A DNA stretch of 12,502 bases from Alphaproteobacteria bacterium (GTDB lineage Bacteria; Pseudomonadota; Alphaproteobacteria; SMXP01). Location: the NCBI GenBank assembly GCA_028280675.1, contig JANQLI010000237.1, positions 1-12,502 of the forward strand, in the 5' to 3' direction. The notes beneath the pieces were generated by a model, which ran no database searches, was not told where the DNA came from, and saw only the letters and a program-made list of their open reading frames with translations. This document shows positions 1 to 6,997 of this stretch, piece after piece (position 1 is the stretch's first letter; the number at the start of each line of letters is the position of its first letter). The position numbers were made by a program, and so were the translations under genes.

Positions 1-306
1 ACACGCACAGATACGGATGCGTCTGTTGGCTATTATGGGGTAAGTATCAATGATCGCTTAGAAGAAGCCTCAAACATTCGCACACCTTTGATGCTTCACA
101 TCGCAGAACAAGACGAGTATGTACCGCCGGAAGCGCAAAAAACGATACATGAGGCCTTAGACAAGAAGTCTTTGGTGACGCTTTATGATTACCCGTCACG
201 CGACCATGCGTTTGCACGGCTTGGCGGAGAACATTATCATGAAGAAGACGCAAAACGAGCAAATACCCGCACGATAGAATTCTTCTCCTCTCATCTTTCT
301 GGTTAG
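1..306 (+). CDS. Dienelactone hydrolase family protein (3' part only)
   Basis: The reading frame is open from the first base of the window and stops at TAG 304-306, so only the last 101 residues are present and the true start lies upstream. The fragment looks like the C-terminal half of an alpha/beta-hydrolase of the dienelactone hydrolase family: GYYG at residues 10-13, an acidic catalytic loop AEQDEYVP with the candidate Asp at 38, and DHAFAR with the candidate His at 69. The nucleophile (usually Cys in this family) would be upstream and cannot be seen. The family hydrolyses dienelactones and other small esters or lactones in the cytosol; many chromosomal members have no known substrate, so I do not name one. 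It ends 29 bp before the quinone oxidoreductase gene on the same strand and could be co-transcribed with it. Confidence 0.85.
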   Translation, partial: TRTDTDASVGYYGVSINDRLEEASNIRTPLMLHIAEQDEYVPPEAQKTIHEALDKKSLVTLYDYPSRDHAFARLGGEHYHEEDAKRANTRTIEFFSSHLSG

Positions 307-335
307 CCTTTAGTCAAAGAAAAGCACACTCATCT

Positions 336-1307
336 ATGAAAGCTATTCGTTTTAATGAAGCCGGGGGACCCGAGGTTCTTCACTGGACAGATATTGCACT
401 TCATCCTCCACAGGCAGATGAAGTGCAAGTGGATCACAAGGCAATAGGTCTCAACTACATAGATACTTATCATCGGTCTGGACTTTACCCGATAGACTTT
501 CCAAGTGGATTAGGGCTGGAAGCCGCTGGTGTCGTGTCTGCAATAGGGGCTAATGTCACTGATTTTCGCATTGGAGATCGCGTCGCCTATGGATCCGGTC
601 CTTTAGGTGCTTATGCAGAAGCAGCAAATGTTCCCGCAGACTGTCTGCTTAAACTTTCTGACGCTATCTCATTCGAGACTGCAGCCGCTATGATGCTGCA
701 AGGCATGACAGCCCAATATCTTTTAAAACGCACATATAAAGTTCAACCTGGCGACACAATTCTTATTCACGCAGCGAGTGGCGGTGTCGGTCTTCTTTTA
801 TGCCAGTGGGCCAAACATCTTGGTGCAACTGTTATCGGCACGGTTGGATCAGATGAAAAAGCAGAGCTAGCATCAGCCCATGGATGTGACCATCCGATTC
901 TTTATCGTGAGCAAGACTTTGAAGCATATGTGAAAGAACTCACCAACGGCCAGGGCCTGCCTGTTGTTTATGATTCCGTTGGTGCTGAGACATTTATGAA
1001 ATCTATTGACTGCCTTGCACCGCTTGGCATGATGGTAAGCTATGGCAATGCGTCTGGTCCACCACCCGCTATTGAGGTCGGCATGCTAGCAGCAAAAGGA
1101 TCTCTTTTCTTAACCCGGCCATCACTATTTACATATGTGGCAAAACGCGATGACTTGTTGCAAACATGCGCTGATCTTTTCAACGTTGTCGAAAACGGTC
1201 ACGTAAAAATCGAAATTAACCAGACTTATCACATCAGCGATGCAGCAAAAGCACACAGAGATTTAGAAACACGGAAAACAACTGGCTCCACCATCTTTAG
1301 CTTATAA
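336..1307 (+). CDS. qor: NADPH:quinone oxidoreductase (zinc-free MDR family)
   Basis: A 323-residue protein, full length for the quinone oxidoreductase / zeta-crystallin branch of the medium-chain dehydrogenase family. It is expected to reduce quinones with NADPH in the cytosol. Visible features are the N-terminal GroES-like fold with NYIDTYHRSG at 40-49, the LGLEAAG turn at 59-65, LQGMTAQYLL at 121-130, and the Rossmann dinucleotide motif AASGGVG at 146-152 followed by TVGSDEK around 169-175, which often marks NADPH preference. The Cys/His ligands of the catalytic and structural zinc sites of alcohol dehydrogenases are not seen, which fits this subfamily. The ATG at 336 matches the usual N-terminus (MKAIRFNEAGGPEVL). 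Its ribosome binding site is weak (AAAGAAAAG upstream). The gene converges on rho with only 24 bp between the stops. The symbol is by family; the physiological substrate is unknown. Confidence 0.9.
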   Translation: MKAIRFNEAGGPEVLHWTDIALHPPQADEVQVDHKAIGLNYIDTYHRSGLYPIDFPSGLGLEAAGVVSAIGANVTDFRIGDRVAYGSGPLGAYAEAANVPADCLLKLSDAISFETAAAMMLQGMTAQYLLKRTYKVQPGDTILIHAASGGVGLLLCQWAKHLGATVIGTVGSDEKAELASAHGCDHPILYREQDFEAYVKELTNGQGLPVVYDSVGAETFMKSIDCLAPLGMMVSYGNASGPPPAIEVGMLAAKGSLFLTRPSLFTYVAKRDDLLQTCADLFNVVENGHVKIEINQTYHISDAAKAHRDLETRKTTGSTIFSL

Positions 1308-1331
1308 AAAGATCGGCACCAGAGGGGGTTT

Positions 1332-2612
1332 TTAAGTATTCATTGAATCGAAGAATTCATCATTTGTTTTGGTGTGGCGCATCTTATCGAGCAAAAATTC
1401 CATGCTATCGGTTACACCCATCGGATTGAGGATACGACGCAACACATACATTTTTTGAAGTGTCGCTGGATCGACAAGAAGATCCTCTTTACGGGTGCCG
1501 GACTTCATAATATCGATCGCTGGGAAAGTGCGTTTATCAGCAAGCTTACGATCGAGAACAATTTCCGAGTTACCCGTGCCTTTAAATTCTTCAAAAATCA
1601 CCTCATCCATACGGCTCCCAGTATCAATCAAAGCCGTCGCAATAATAGTTAAAGATCCACCTTCCTCAATATTCCTTGCAGCTCCAAAGAAGCGCTTCGG
1701 ACGTTGCAAAGCATTTGCGTCCACACCCCCTGTGAGAACCTTCCCTGAAGACGGCACCACCGTGTTATAAGCACGGCCAAGACGGGTGATAGAATCAAGC
1801 AAAATCACAACATCACGGCCATGTTCGACAAGACGCTTTGCTTTCTCAATCACCATTTCTGCGACCTGAACGTGACGTGCTGCGGGTTCATCAAAAGTGG
1901 AACTCACCACCTCACCATGGACGGATCGCTGCATATCGGTCACCTCTTCTGGGCGTTCATCGATCAACAAAACGATCAAATAACACTCTGGCTGGTTGGC
2001 CGTAATTGAATGCGCAATATTTTGCAGGATCACCGTTTTACCGGTCCGCGGGGGAGCGACAATCAACCCACGTTGACCCTTGCCAAGAGGCGCAACAAGA
2101 TCAATCACCCGGGCACTAGCGTCTTTGATAGTGGGATCTTCAATTTCCATATGAAGACGTTCATCGGGATAAAGGGGTGTCAAATTATCAAAATGAACTT
2201 TATGGCGGGCTTTCTCAGGATCTTCAAAATTGATCGATATGACTTTTAAAAGGGCAAAATAGCGCTCACCATCCTTTGGACTACGAATCTCGCCATCCAC
2301 CGTATCCCCTGTGCGCAGAGAAAATCGGCGTATTTGACTCGGGCTGACATAAATATCGTCAGGACCTGGCAAATAATTCGCTTCAGGGGAACGTAAAAAA
2401 CCAAAGCCATCTTGAAGAACCTCAAGAACACCACCGCCAGTGATACGAATATCCCGTTCAGCCAATTGCTTCAAAATCGCAAACATCATGTCTTGTTTGC
2501 GCATTGCGCTGGCGTTTTCGACATCCACCTTTTCAGCGAATTCCAACAATTCTGTAGGGCTTTTCGCCTTTAACTCTTGCAGTTTGAGTTCCTGAAGATC
2601 CTCAAGATCCAT
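1332..2612 (-). CDS. rho: Transcription termination factor Rho
   Basis: A 426-residue Rho, close to the usual bacterial size (about 420). Rho is a hexameric RNA-dependent ATPase/helicase that loads on nascent RNA and ends transcription. The N-terminal Rho domain (1-50) is followed by an OB-fold RNA-binding domain (about 54-125, with DGFGFLR at 68-74). The ATPase core has Walker A APPRTGKT at 186-193, LIDERPEEVTDM at 216-227, and Walker B VVILLDSITRL at 268-278. The LTGGVDANAL segment and the later EFKGTGNSE segment correspond to the central-pore Q- and R-loops. All key residues are present. The ATG at 2610-2612 has AGAGG a few bases upstream, which supports this start. The gene is divergent from the PPSRP gene across the AT-rich putative origin. 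In many alphaproteobacteria rho is close to oriC, but usually with hem genes between. Confidence 0.97.
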   Translation of the reverse strand: MDLEDLQELKLQELKAKSPTELLEFAEKVDVENASAMRKQDMMFAILKQLAERDIRITGGGVLEVLQDGFGFLRSPEANYLPGPDDIYVSPSQIRRFSLRTGDTVDGEIRSPKDGERYFALLKVISINFEDPEKARHKVHFDNLTPLYPDERLHMEIEDPTIKDASARVIDLVAPLGKGQRGLIVAPPRTGKTVILQNIAHSITANQPECYLIVLLIDERPEEVTDMQRSVHGEVVSSTFDEPAARHVQVAEMVIEKAKRLVEHGRDVVILLDSITRLGRAYNTVVPSSGKVLTGGVDANALQRPKRFFGAARNIEEGGSLTIIATALIDTGSRMDEVIFEEFKGTGNSEIVLDRKLADKRTFPAIDIMKSGTRKEDLLVDPATLQKMYVLRRILNPMGVTDSMEFLLDKMRHTKTNDEFFDSMNT

Positions 2613-2908
2613 GGTAACCTCTGTCTTTCATCGACATTTAAATCATGTGAGCAGTGTGAAATGGATCACCAGATCGGTTTTGGGGCTTCGTATTGGGACC
2701 TGCTAAGACAGTGATAGGCTGAAATTTGAAGGATTATCTTAGAAGAAATGTGATGGATCTGGAGAAATACCAGATTTTATCGCGTGAGAAGCCGTCAATA
2801 ACGACATTGGTGAGATTTGCTTTTATATATACGGGACAACCATTGAAAGACAATGAAAAATTAGGGGTATTTGAAAGATAGAGATTATATTGAACGAGTA
2901 TCGATAAG

Positions 2909-2934
2909 ATTTTATTAATATTAATTAATAAATA
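2909..2934. other. A/T-only stretch, candidate DNA unwinding element
   Basis: Twenty-six consecutive A/T bases. Inside are two overlapping 12-bp perfect palindromes, ATTAATATTAAT (2914-2925) and TATTAATTAATA (2919-2930). Such a run next to DnaA boxes is typical of the duplex-unwinding element of an origin. The role is inferred from composition and from the DnaA box that begins 63 bp downstream of its end. Confidence 0.5.
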
Positions 2935-2979
2935 GTAAAGATTGATGTGTTTGATGATATTGCCTGTGAATACTGGGAA

Positions 2980-2997
2980 TTCTTATTATTCTTATTT
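2980..2997 (+). repeat. 9-bp tandem repeat (TTCTTATTA / TTCTTATTT) abutting a DnaA box
   Basis: Two adjacent 9-bp units differ only at their last base. The final T of the second unit is also the first T of the DnaA-like box TTATCAACA at 2997-3005. AT-rich short tandem repeats beside a DnaA box are a common layout of bacterial unwinding regions, so this may be part of the melting site. The repeat is seen; the role is inferred. Confidence 0.45.
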
Positions 2998-3005
2998 TAT
3001 CAACA
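2997..3005 (+). promoter_or_regulatory. DnaA box, 8/9 match (TTATCAACA)
   Basis: It differs from the consensus TTATCCACA only at position 6 (C to A). It follows the tandem AT-rich repeat directly, which makes it the best candidate for the box that anchors DnaA next to the melting region. Confidence 0.55.
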
Positions 3006-3059
3006 GGATTATCTTTAGATTATTCTTTATGTCTATCTTGGTAATACTTTTGGTATGAC

Positions 3060-3068
3060 TGGGGATAA
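3060..3068 (-). promoter_or_regulatory. DnaA box, 8/9 match (TTATCCCCA on the minus strand)
   Basis: The plus strand reads TGGGGATAA. On the minus strand this is the consensus box with one change at position 7 (A to C). It lies 54 bp beyond the first box and points the opposite way. Confidence 0.5.
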
Positions 3069-3133
3069 ATTTCTAACCCATTGAAATATATAATCTTTTA
3101 TCCTTTTGTGTTATATAAAAACTCTTATAAAGA

Positions 3134-3142
3134 TGTGGATTA
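3134..3142 (-). promoter_or_regulatory. DnaA box, 8/9 match (TAATCCACA on the minus strand)
   Basis: The plus strand reads TGTGGATTA. The core TCCACA is intact and only position 2 (T to A) departs from the consensus. It has the same orientation as the box at 3060-3068. Confidence 0.5.
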
Positions 3143-3256
3143 TACTATCCAAGTGAATTCTTCCTTTGTTCTTTAAATAAGTCCATCGTGAACATTCCTG
3201 CGAGTGACTTATTTATGACGTTGTGAGCAAGCTTGAAAAAGTAATGAAACAGTCTT

Positions 3257-3265
3257 TTATCTACA
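3257..3265 (+). promoter_or_regulatory. DnaA box, 8/9 match (TTATCTACA)
   Basis: One mismatch at position 6 (C to T). It lies only 31 bp upstream of the PPSRP start codon, so DnaA bound here could affect transcription of the PPSRP operon as well as replication. A GAGTC (GANTC, CcrM-type) site follows at 3269-3273. Confidence 0.5.
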
Positions 3266-3296
3266 AACGAGTCACAGTCTGAGGGAAGAACAACTA

Positions 3297-4148
3297 ATGT
3301 CATCTGTGTCCTCTCCATACATCTATTTTCATCTTCATTTAGTGTCAGATGCGACCGGGGAGACCTTAAATGCGATTGCAAAAGCGGCTTGTGCTCAATT
3401 TCCAAATGCAAAGCCGATAGAGCATATCTATGCACTTGTAAGATCGCCGCGCCAGCTCGAACGGGCTATTGAGCAAATTCAAAATTCCCCAGGTCTGGTT
3501 TTTTGCACCATGGTGGATGATCAACTGCGTGATCAGCTTGTTCAGACCTGCCGTACTCTGGGCATCCCTTGTCTTTCCGTCATGGACCCGGCTTTGAGCA
3601 TGCTTCACCATTATCTTGGCGCAGAAGTAAGCCATAAGGCTGGCGGCCAACACGCGATGAATGCCGAATATTTTGAACGGATCGAAGCGCTAAATTACAC
3701 CATTGCCCATGATGATGGTCAAAACACCCAGACTTTAGGATCGGCTGATATTATTTTACTCGGCATTAGCAGGACATCGAAAACCCCGACATGTATGTAT
3801 CTAGCAAATCGCGGGATTAAAGCGGCAAATGTGCCGATTGTGAAAGATTTGCCGATTCCGGAAAACCTGTCACAGCTTCAAAAACCTTTGATTGTTGGTT
3901 TAACAGCGTCGAGCAATCGTCTTATTCAAATCCGGCGAAACCGGTTGCTTGCCCTTCATGAAGATGCTGAAACAAACTATGTCAACACAGACGAAGTGAA
4001 AAAAGAAATCATTTTTGCCCGCAAACTATACGAATCTCATAACTGGCCAGTCATTGATGTTTCACGCCGTTCGATTGAAGAAACCGCGGCCGCTATTTTA
4101 AATCTATACACACAGCACCAAGCGAAAACTGATCATAATGTCAGCTAA
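3297..4148 (+). CDS. Pyruvate,phosphate dikinase regulatory protein family (PPSRP, DUF299)
   Basis: A 283-residue member of the family of bifunctional regulatory kinase/phosphorylase proteins that switch pyruvate,phosphate dikinase or PEP synthetase off by ADP-dependent phosphorylation of a Thr and on again by phosphate-dependent removal. Visible marks are the N-terminal HLVSDATGET (14-23) and the P-loop GISRTSKTP (156-164), both typical of the family, with the family's usual length. The ATG at 3297 is preceded by GAGGGAAG at a suitable distance. The gene is the RP001-type homologue that marks the origin in alphaproteobacteria. It is first in an operon whose next gene, maf, starts 11 bp before this stop codon. 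Whether the target is PPDK (ppdK) or PEP synthase (ppsA) cannot be told from the window; PPDK is the usual target in alphaproteobacteria. Confidence 0.93.
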   Translation: MSSVSSPYIYFHLHLVSDATGETLNAIAKAACAQFPNAKPIEHIYALVRSPRQLERAIEQIQNSPGLVFCTMVDDQLRDQLVQTCRTLGIPCLSVMDPALSMLHHYLGAEVSHKAGGQHAMNAEYFERIEALNYTIAHDDGQNTQTLGSADIILLGISRTSKTPTCMYLANRGIKAANVPIVKDLPIPENLSQLQKPLIVGLTASSNRLIQIRRNRLLALHEDAETNYVNTDEVKKEIIFARKLYESHNWPVIDVSRRSIEETAAAILNLYTQHQAKTDHNVS

Positions 4149-4743
4149 GACGTCATCATTACTCCTTGCATCGGGCAGCGCCATCCGTGCAAAGCTTTTA
4201 AGGGATGCCGGTCTTCAATTTGATGTGCAAAGTGTTGGTGTTGATGAAGGTGAAATAAAAAAATCGCTTCTTGCTGAAGGGGCGCATCCTGAAGATATTG
4301 CGTTGACACTTGCTGAAATAAAAGCCATGCGTGCTCAAGCAAAGCCTGGGCAGTATGTTATCGGCGCCGATCAGGTGCTGTTTTGTCAAGGACGCTTATA
4401 TGATAAACCAGTGTCACGCCAAAATGCGAAGGAACAGTTGCTCTCTTTGCGAGATCACAGCCATCAACTGATCAGTGCAGTTTGTGTTGTTAAAGATAAC
4501 AGGATGCTTTGGCATCATATCGATACAGCAGAACTTGTGATGCGAAATTTTTCTGATGCGTTTTTAGATGCCTATATTGACCAGTGTAAAGATGTTATAC
4601 TGACATCCGTTGGCGCGTATCAAGTGGAAGGCCAAGGGATTCAACTCTTTCGTCAAATCAAAGGCGATTATTTTACTATACTTGGTTTGCCGCTTTTGCC
4701 CTTACTTGATTTCATACGTTTACATGGATGTATAACCACATGA
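4138..4743 (+). CDS. maf: Maf-like nucleoside triphosphate pyrophosphatase
   Basis: A 201-residue Maf-family protein, a cytosolic house-cleaning enzyme that hydrolyses non-canonical or excess nucleoside triphosphates to monophosphates and pyrophosphate. Seen are the N-terminal ASGSAIRAKLL (11-21, the family's S-x-S-x-x-R substrate loop), VDEGEIKKSL (35-44), GADQVL at 76-81 with the likely catalytic Asp78, and the end block GDYFTILGLPLLPLL (176-190). The pattern SVGAYQVEGQGIQLF (157-171) is typical of the alphaproteobacterial Maf beside aroE. The start overlaps the PPSRP gene by 11 bp and the stop (TGA 4741-4743) overlaps the start of aroE, so translation is probably coupled. The second Arg of the classical SxSPRR motif is Ala here, consistent with this subgroup. 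The exact substrate cannot be read from the sequence. Confidence 0.93.
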   Translation: MSAKTSSLLLASGSAIRAKLLRDAGLQFDVQSVGVDEGEIKKSLLAEGAHPEDIALTLAEIKAMRAQAKPGQYVIGADQVLFCQGRLYDKPVSRQNAKEQLLSLRDHSHQLISAVCVVKDNRMLWHHIDTAELVMRNFSDAFLDAYIDQCKDVILTSVGAYQVEGQGIQLFRQIKGDYFTILGLPLLPLLDFIRLHGCITT

Positions 4744-5606
4744 TGCCGTCCGGACATATCCAAATTGCAGCAGTGATGGGACATCCTATTGCACATTCCC
4801 GCTCGCCTTTTCTGCATAAATTCTGGCTCAAAGAGTATGGGTTGAATGGATCCTTTGTCGCCTTAGATGTAACGCCTGAGAACTTACAAAAAGAATTGCG
4901 TGCCCTTCCGTCTAAAGCCTTTCGCGGCACATGTGTCACAATTCCCCATAAAGAAACGACAGCGCAAATCGTCGATGAACTTGATGAATCGGCCCATGCG
5001 ATTGGGGCCGTCAATTTGGTGACGGTCTTACCGGATGGACGCCTGCGTGGCCAAAACACAGATGGTTATGGCTTTATTGAAAATATTCGCGGCCATGGAA
5101 CTTGGGAACAATCACGTAAGCATGCAATTGTTTTCGGGGCTGGCGGTGCTGCGCGCGCTGTTGTCTATGCCCTTGCGCAGGAAAAATTTGAAGCTATTAC
5201 CATTTTAAACCGAACACGTGCAAAAACAGAAGCACTTACCGCCTCTATCCAACCTGCTGTCAAAGCAAAACTGCAGGTAGCTGACTGGGCTGCGCGCAAT
5301 GATGTCCTTAAAGATGCAGACGTTTTAGTAAATACAACAAGCCTTGGCATGGACGGCCACCCGCCCCTTGAAATTTCAATTGAACAGCTCCCTTCTTCTG
5401 CATTGGTCACCGATATTGTCTATACCCCACTTGCAACACCGCTTTTAAAAGCAGCAATGGACCGTGGGAACCCCACACAAGATGGATTGGGGATGCTCAT
5501 GCACCAAGCAAGGCCAGCTTTTAAAGCCTTCTACGGTCAGGACCCGGACGTCACCCCTGCCCTTCGTCAAGCGCTTGTTGATGATATTCAGAAAACACAC
5601 ACATGA
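4728..5606 (+). CDS. aroE: Shikimate dehydrogenase (NADP+)
   Basis: A 292-residue AroE, slightly longer than the usual 270-280. It reduces 3-dehydroshikimate to shikimate with NADPH in the aromatic amino acid pathway. The substrate domain carries HSRSP (23-27), VTIPHKE (70-76) with catalytic Lys75, and NTDGYGF (110-116) with Asp112. The cofactor domain has GAGGAARAV (137-145) and NRTRAK (161-166), the latter indicating NADP. The C-terminal DGLGMLMHQA closes the active site. The first in-frame ATG is 4728, but ATGs at 4740 and 4743 give a protein of more usual length. The one at 4740 overlaps the maf stop as ATGA and has GGATG upstream, so the real start may be 4740. The gene ends in an ATGA overlap with coaE. 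Confidence 0.96.
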   Translation: MYNHMMPSGHIQIAAVMGHPIAHSRSPFLHKFWLKEYGLNGSFVALDVTPENLQKELRALPSKAFRGTCVTIPHKETTAQIVDELDESAHAIGAVNLVTVLPDGRLRGQNTDGYGFIENIRGHGTWEQSRKHAIVFGAGGAARAVVYALAQEKFEAITILNRTRAKTEALTASIQPAVKAKLQVADWAARNDVLKDADVLVNTTSLGMDGHPPLEISIEQLPSSALVTDIVYTPLATPLLKAAMDRGNPTQDGLGMLMHQARPAFKAFYGQDPDVTPALRQALVDDIQKTHT

Positions 5607-6208
5607 TCACGCTTGGTCTGACAGGTTCGATTGGCATGGGAAAATCTGCAACCGCGCAGATGTTCCAGGACTTAGGAATCCCCGTATATGATGCCGATGC
5701 AGCGGTCCATCGGCTTTATGAAAAAGGCGGTCCTGCTGCGGCGTTCATAGAGCAGGCGTTTCCAGGGACCACACATGATGGTGCGGTGGACAGAGCCAAG
5801 TTAAGCCAAGCGGTTGTTGGTCGCCCAGAAGCTCTCGCAAAGCTCGAGCAGATCATTCATCCCCTTGTGGCGAAAGACCGCGAACGCTTTACGGCAAAGG
5901 CTAAACAAAACAACGCGCCTCTCGTCGTCTATGATATTCCGCTTCTTTTTGAAAAAGGCGGGGATAAAACGGTTGATTATATTCTTGTTGTCAGCGTGCC
6001 TGTAGATGTCCAGCGCGCGCGTGTGCTTAATCGCAAAGGGATGACTGAAAAAAAGTTGAACGCCCTTCTGGCTACGCAGGTTCCTGATGCCGAGAAACGT
6101 GCCCGTGCAGATTTCATTATCGAAACACATCGCGGGTTTGATGACGCGCGAGCACAAGTTCAAGCACTTGTGGACCGGCTTTTAAAACAGTCTTCCGCTT
6201 CATCCTGA
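5603..6208 (+). CDS. coaE: Dephospho-CoA kinase
   Basis: A 201-residue CoaE, full length for the family. It phosphorylates the ribose 3'-OH of dephospho-CoA with ATP, the last step of coenzyme A synthesis. It has the P-loop GSIGMGKS at 8-15, VYDADAAVH at 28-36 (substrate/acid motif), IHPLV near 85-89, and DIPLLFE near 112-118 in the lid/CoA region. The ATG at 5603 overlaps the aroE stop by 4 bp (ATGA), so it is probably translated by re-initiation from aroE. No shift or missing motif is seen. The aroE-coaE-dnaQ order is conserved in alphaproteobacteria. Confidence 0.96.
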   Translation: MITLGLTGSIGMGKSATAQMFQDLGIPVYDADAAVHRLYEKGGPAAAFIEQAFPGTTHDGAVDRAKLSQAVVGRPEALAKLEQIIHPLVAKDRERFTAKAKQNNAPLVVYDIPLLFEKGGDKTVDYILVVSVPVDVQRARVLNRKGMTEKKLNALLATQVPDAEKRARADFIIETHRGFDDARAQVQALVDRLLKQSSASS

Positions 6209-6216
6209 AAAATCCA

Positions 6217-6245
6217 TTGGCAGGTATAGGGCCTTGCGTTAGATT
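6217..6245 (+). promoter_or_regulatory. Possible sigma-70 promoter for dnaQ
   Basis: TTGGCA (6217-6222, 5 of 6 to the -35 consensus) and TAGATT (6240-6245, 4 of 6 to the -10) are separated by exactly 17 bp in the 65-bp gap before dnaQ. Such a promoter would let dnaQ be expressed apart from the operon upstream. The match is only moderate. Confidence 0.35.
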
Positions 6246-6273
6246 CGCAATGGGCGAATAGAAGGATGGCAAG

Positions 6274-6966
6274 ATGCGTGAAATCGTCTTAGATACGGAA
6301 ACAACAGGCCTCGACCCACGAAATGGGGATCGGGTTGTGGAAATCGGCTGTGTGGAGTTAATCAATCATGTGCCGACAGAAAATGAATTTCATGTCTATA
6401 TTAATCCCGAACGGGACATGCCAACCGCGGCGTTTGAAGTGCATGGTCTTTCGGAAGAATTTTTAGCCGATAAACCGGTATTTGCAGATATTGCCGATGG
6501 GTTCCTTGACTTTATCGCCGAGTCACCACTTGTGATTCATAACGCTACCTTTGATATGGGTTTTTTGAATGCCGAATTAAAACTGCTGAATCGGCCAATC
6601 CTGCCAGCAGACCGTGCAATTGATACGCTGACGATGGCGCGTAAAAAATTCCCCGGCTCTCCAAGTTCTCTTGATGCGCTTTGTCGCCGATATGATGTCG
6701 ATCTCACTGTACGTGACAAACATGGCGCGTTGATTGATTCCATCCTCTTGGCGCGAGTGTATTTAGAATTGATTGGCGGCGCGCAGCCGAATCTGGATTT
6801 AACGAATGAACCCCAAGCGATAACAACCGCGCAAACCACAACGCATGTTACTCATCATGGCAAGCGGCAACGTCCCCTTCCCCCTGCCTTGAGTAAAGAA
6901 GAGCTTGAGGCGCATTTTAAATTTCTGGAAGACGAGCTTGGTGCTGGCGCCAAGTGGCTGCAATAA
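6274..6966 (+). CDS. dnaQ: DNA polymerase III epsilon subunit (3'-5' proofreading exonuclease)
   Basis: A 230-residue DnaQ. It is the proofreading exonuclease of the replicative polymerase core, in complex with the alpha subunit. The DEDDh exonuclease signature is complete: IVLDTETTGLDP with Asp7 and Glu9, NATFDMGF with Asp94, and DKHGALIDS with His150 and Asp155. A proline- and threonine-rich linker (about 172-205) leads to a short C-terminal segment ending in WLQ, the region expected to contact the polymerase alpha subunit. The ATG at 6274 has a strong GAAGGA at 6261-6266, with a 7-base spacer. It follows coaE by 65 bp and converges with secB across 31 bp with no visible terminator hairpin. 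A proofreading gene within 4 kb of the putative origin is normal in this clade. Confidence 0.96.
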   Translation: MREIVLDTETTGLDPRNGDRVVEIGCVELINHVPTENEFHVYINPERDMPTAAFEVHGLSEEFLADKPVFADIADGFLDFIAESPLVIHNATFDMGFLNAELKLLNRPILPADRAIDTLTMARKKFPGSPSSLDALCRRYDVDLTVRDKHGALIDSILLARVYLELIGGAQPNLDLTNEPQAITTAQTTTHVTHHGKRQRPLPPALSKEELEAHFKFLEDELGAGAKWLQ

Positions 6967-6997
6967 AAACTCTTTGCTTTGTATCACATCTAATGGG

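Larger units (their letters stand above)
2613..3296. other. Candidate chromosomal replication origin (oriC), AT-rich gap between rho and the PPSRP gene
   Basis: This 684-bp gap holds no credible gene. By hand count 2821-3180 contains 91 G+C in 360 bases, about 25%, far below the flanking genes. Seen in it: a 26-bp A/T-only run (2909-2934), a 9-bp tandem repeat (2980-2997), four 9-mers with one mismatch to the DnaA box TTATCCACA (2997, 3060, 3134, 3257), and one GANTC methylation motif (GAGTC, 3269-3273). Two further 7/9 matches are at 2628-2636 and 2965-2973. From established knowledge, oriC of Caulobacter and Rickettsia lies between hemE and the PPSRP/DUF299 homologue (RP001), and in Rhizobiales the origin lies at the same cluster. 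The position, base composition and boxes together support an origin. Function is inferred. The gap must also carry the divergent promoters of rho and the PPSRP gene, but I could not identify a good sigma-70 pair for either. Confidence 0.65.

Noticed and set aside
1303..1333. AAAAA ... TTTTT between qor and rho as a terminator
   Set aside because: The A and T runs could pair but the bases between them form no stem.
2915..2928. TTAA-N6-TTAA in the AT-rich origin gap as a CtrA site like those in Caulobacter oriC
   Set aside because: The spacing is 6, not the required 7, and TTAA is expected by chance in an A/T-only run.
3145..3435. A 96-codon open frame on the minus strand overlapping the oriC gap and the PPSRP start
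   Set aside because: It overlaps the confidently identified PPSRP gene in antisense, has no ribosome binding site that stands out, and no family resemblance.
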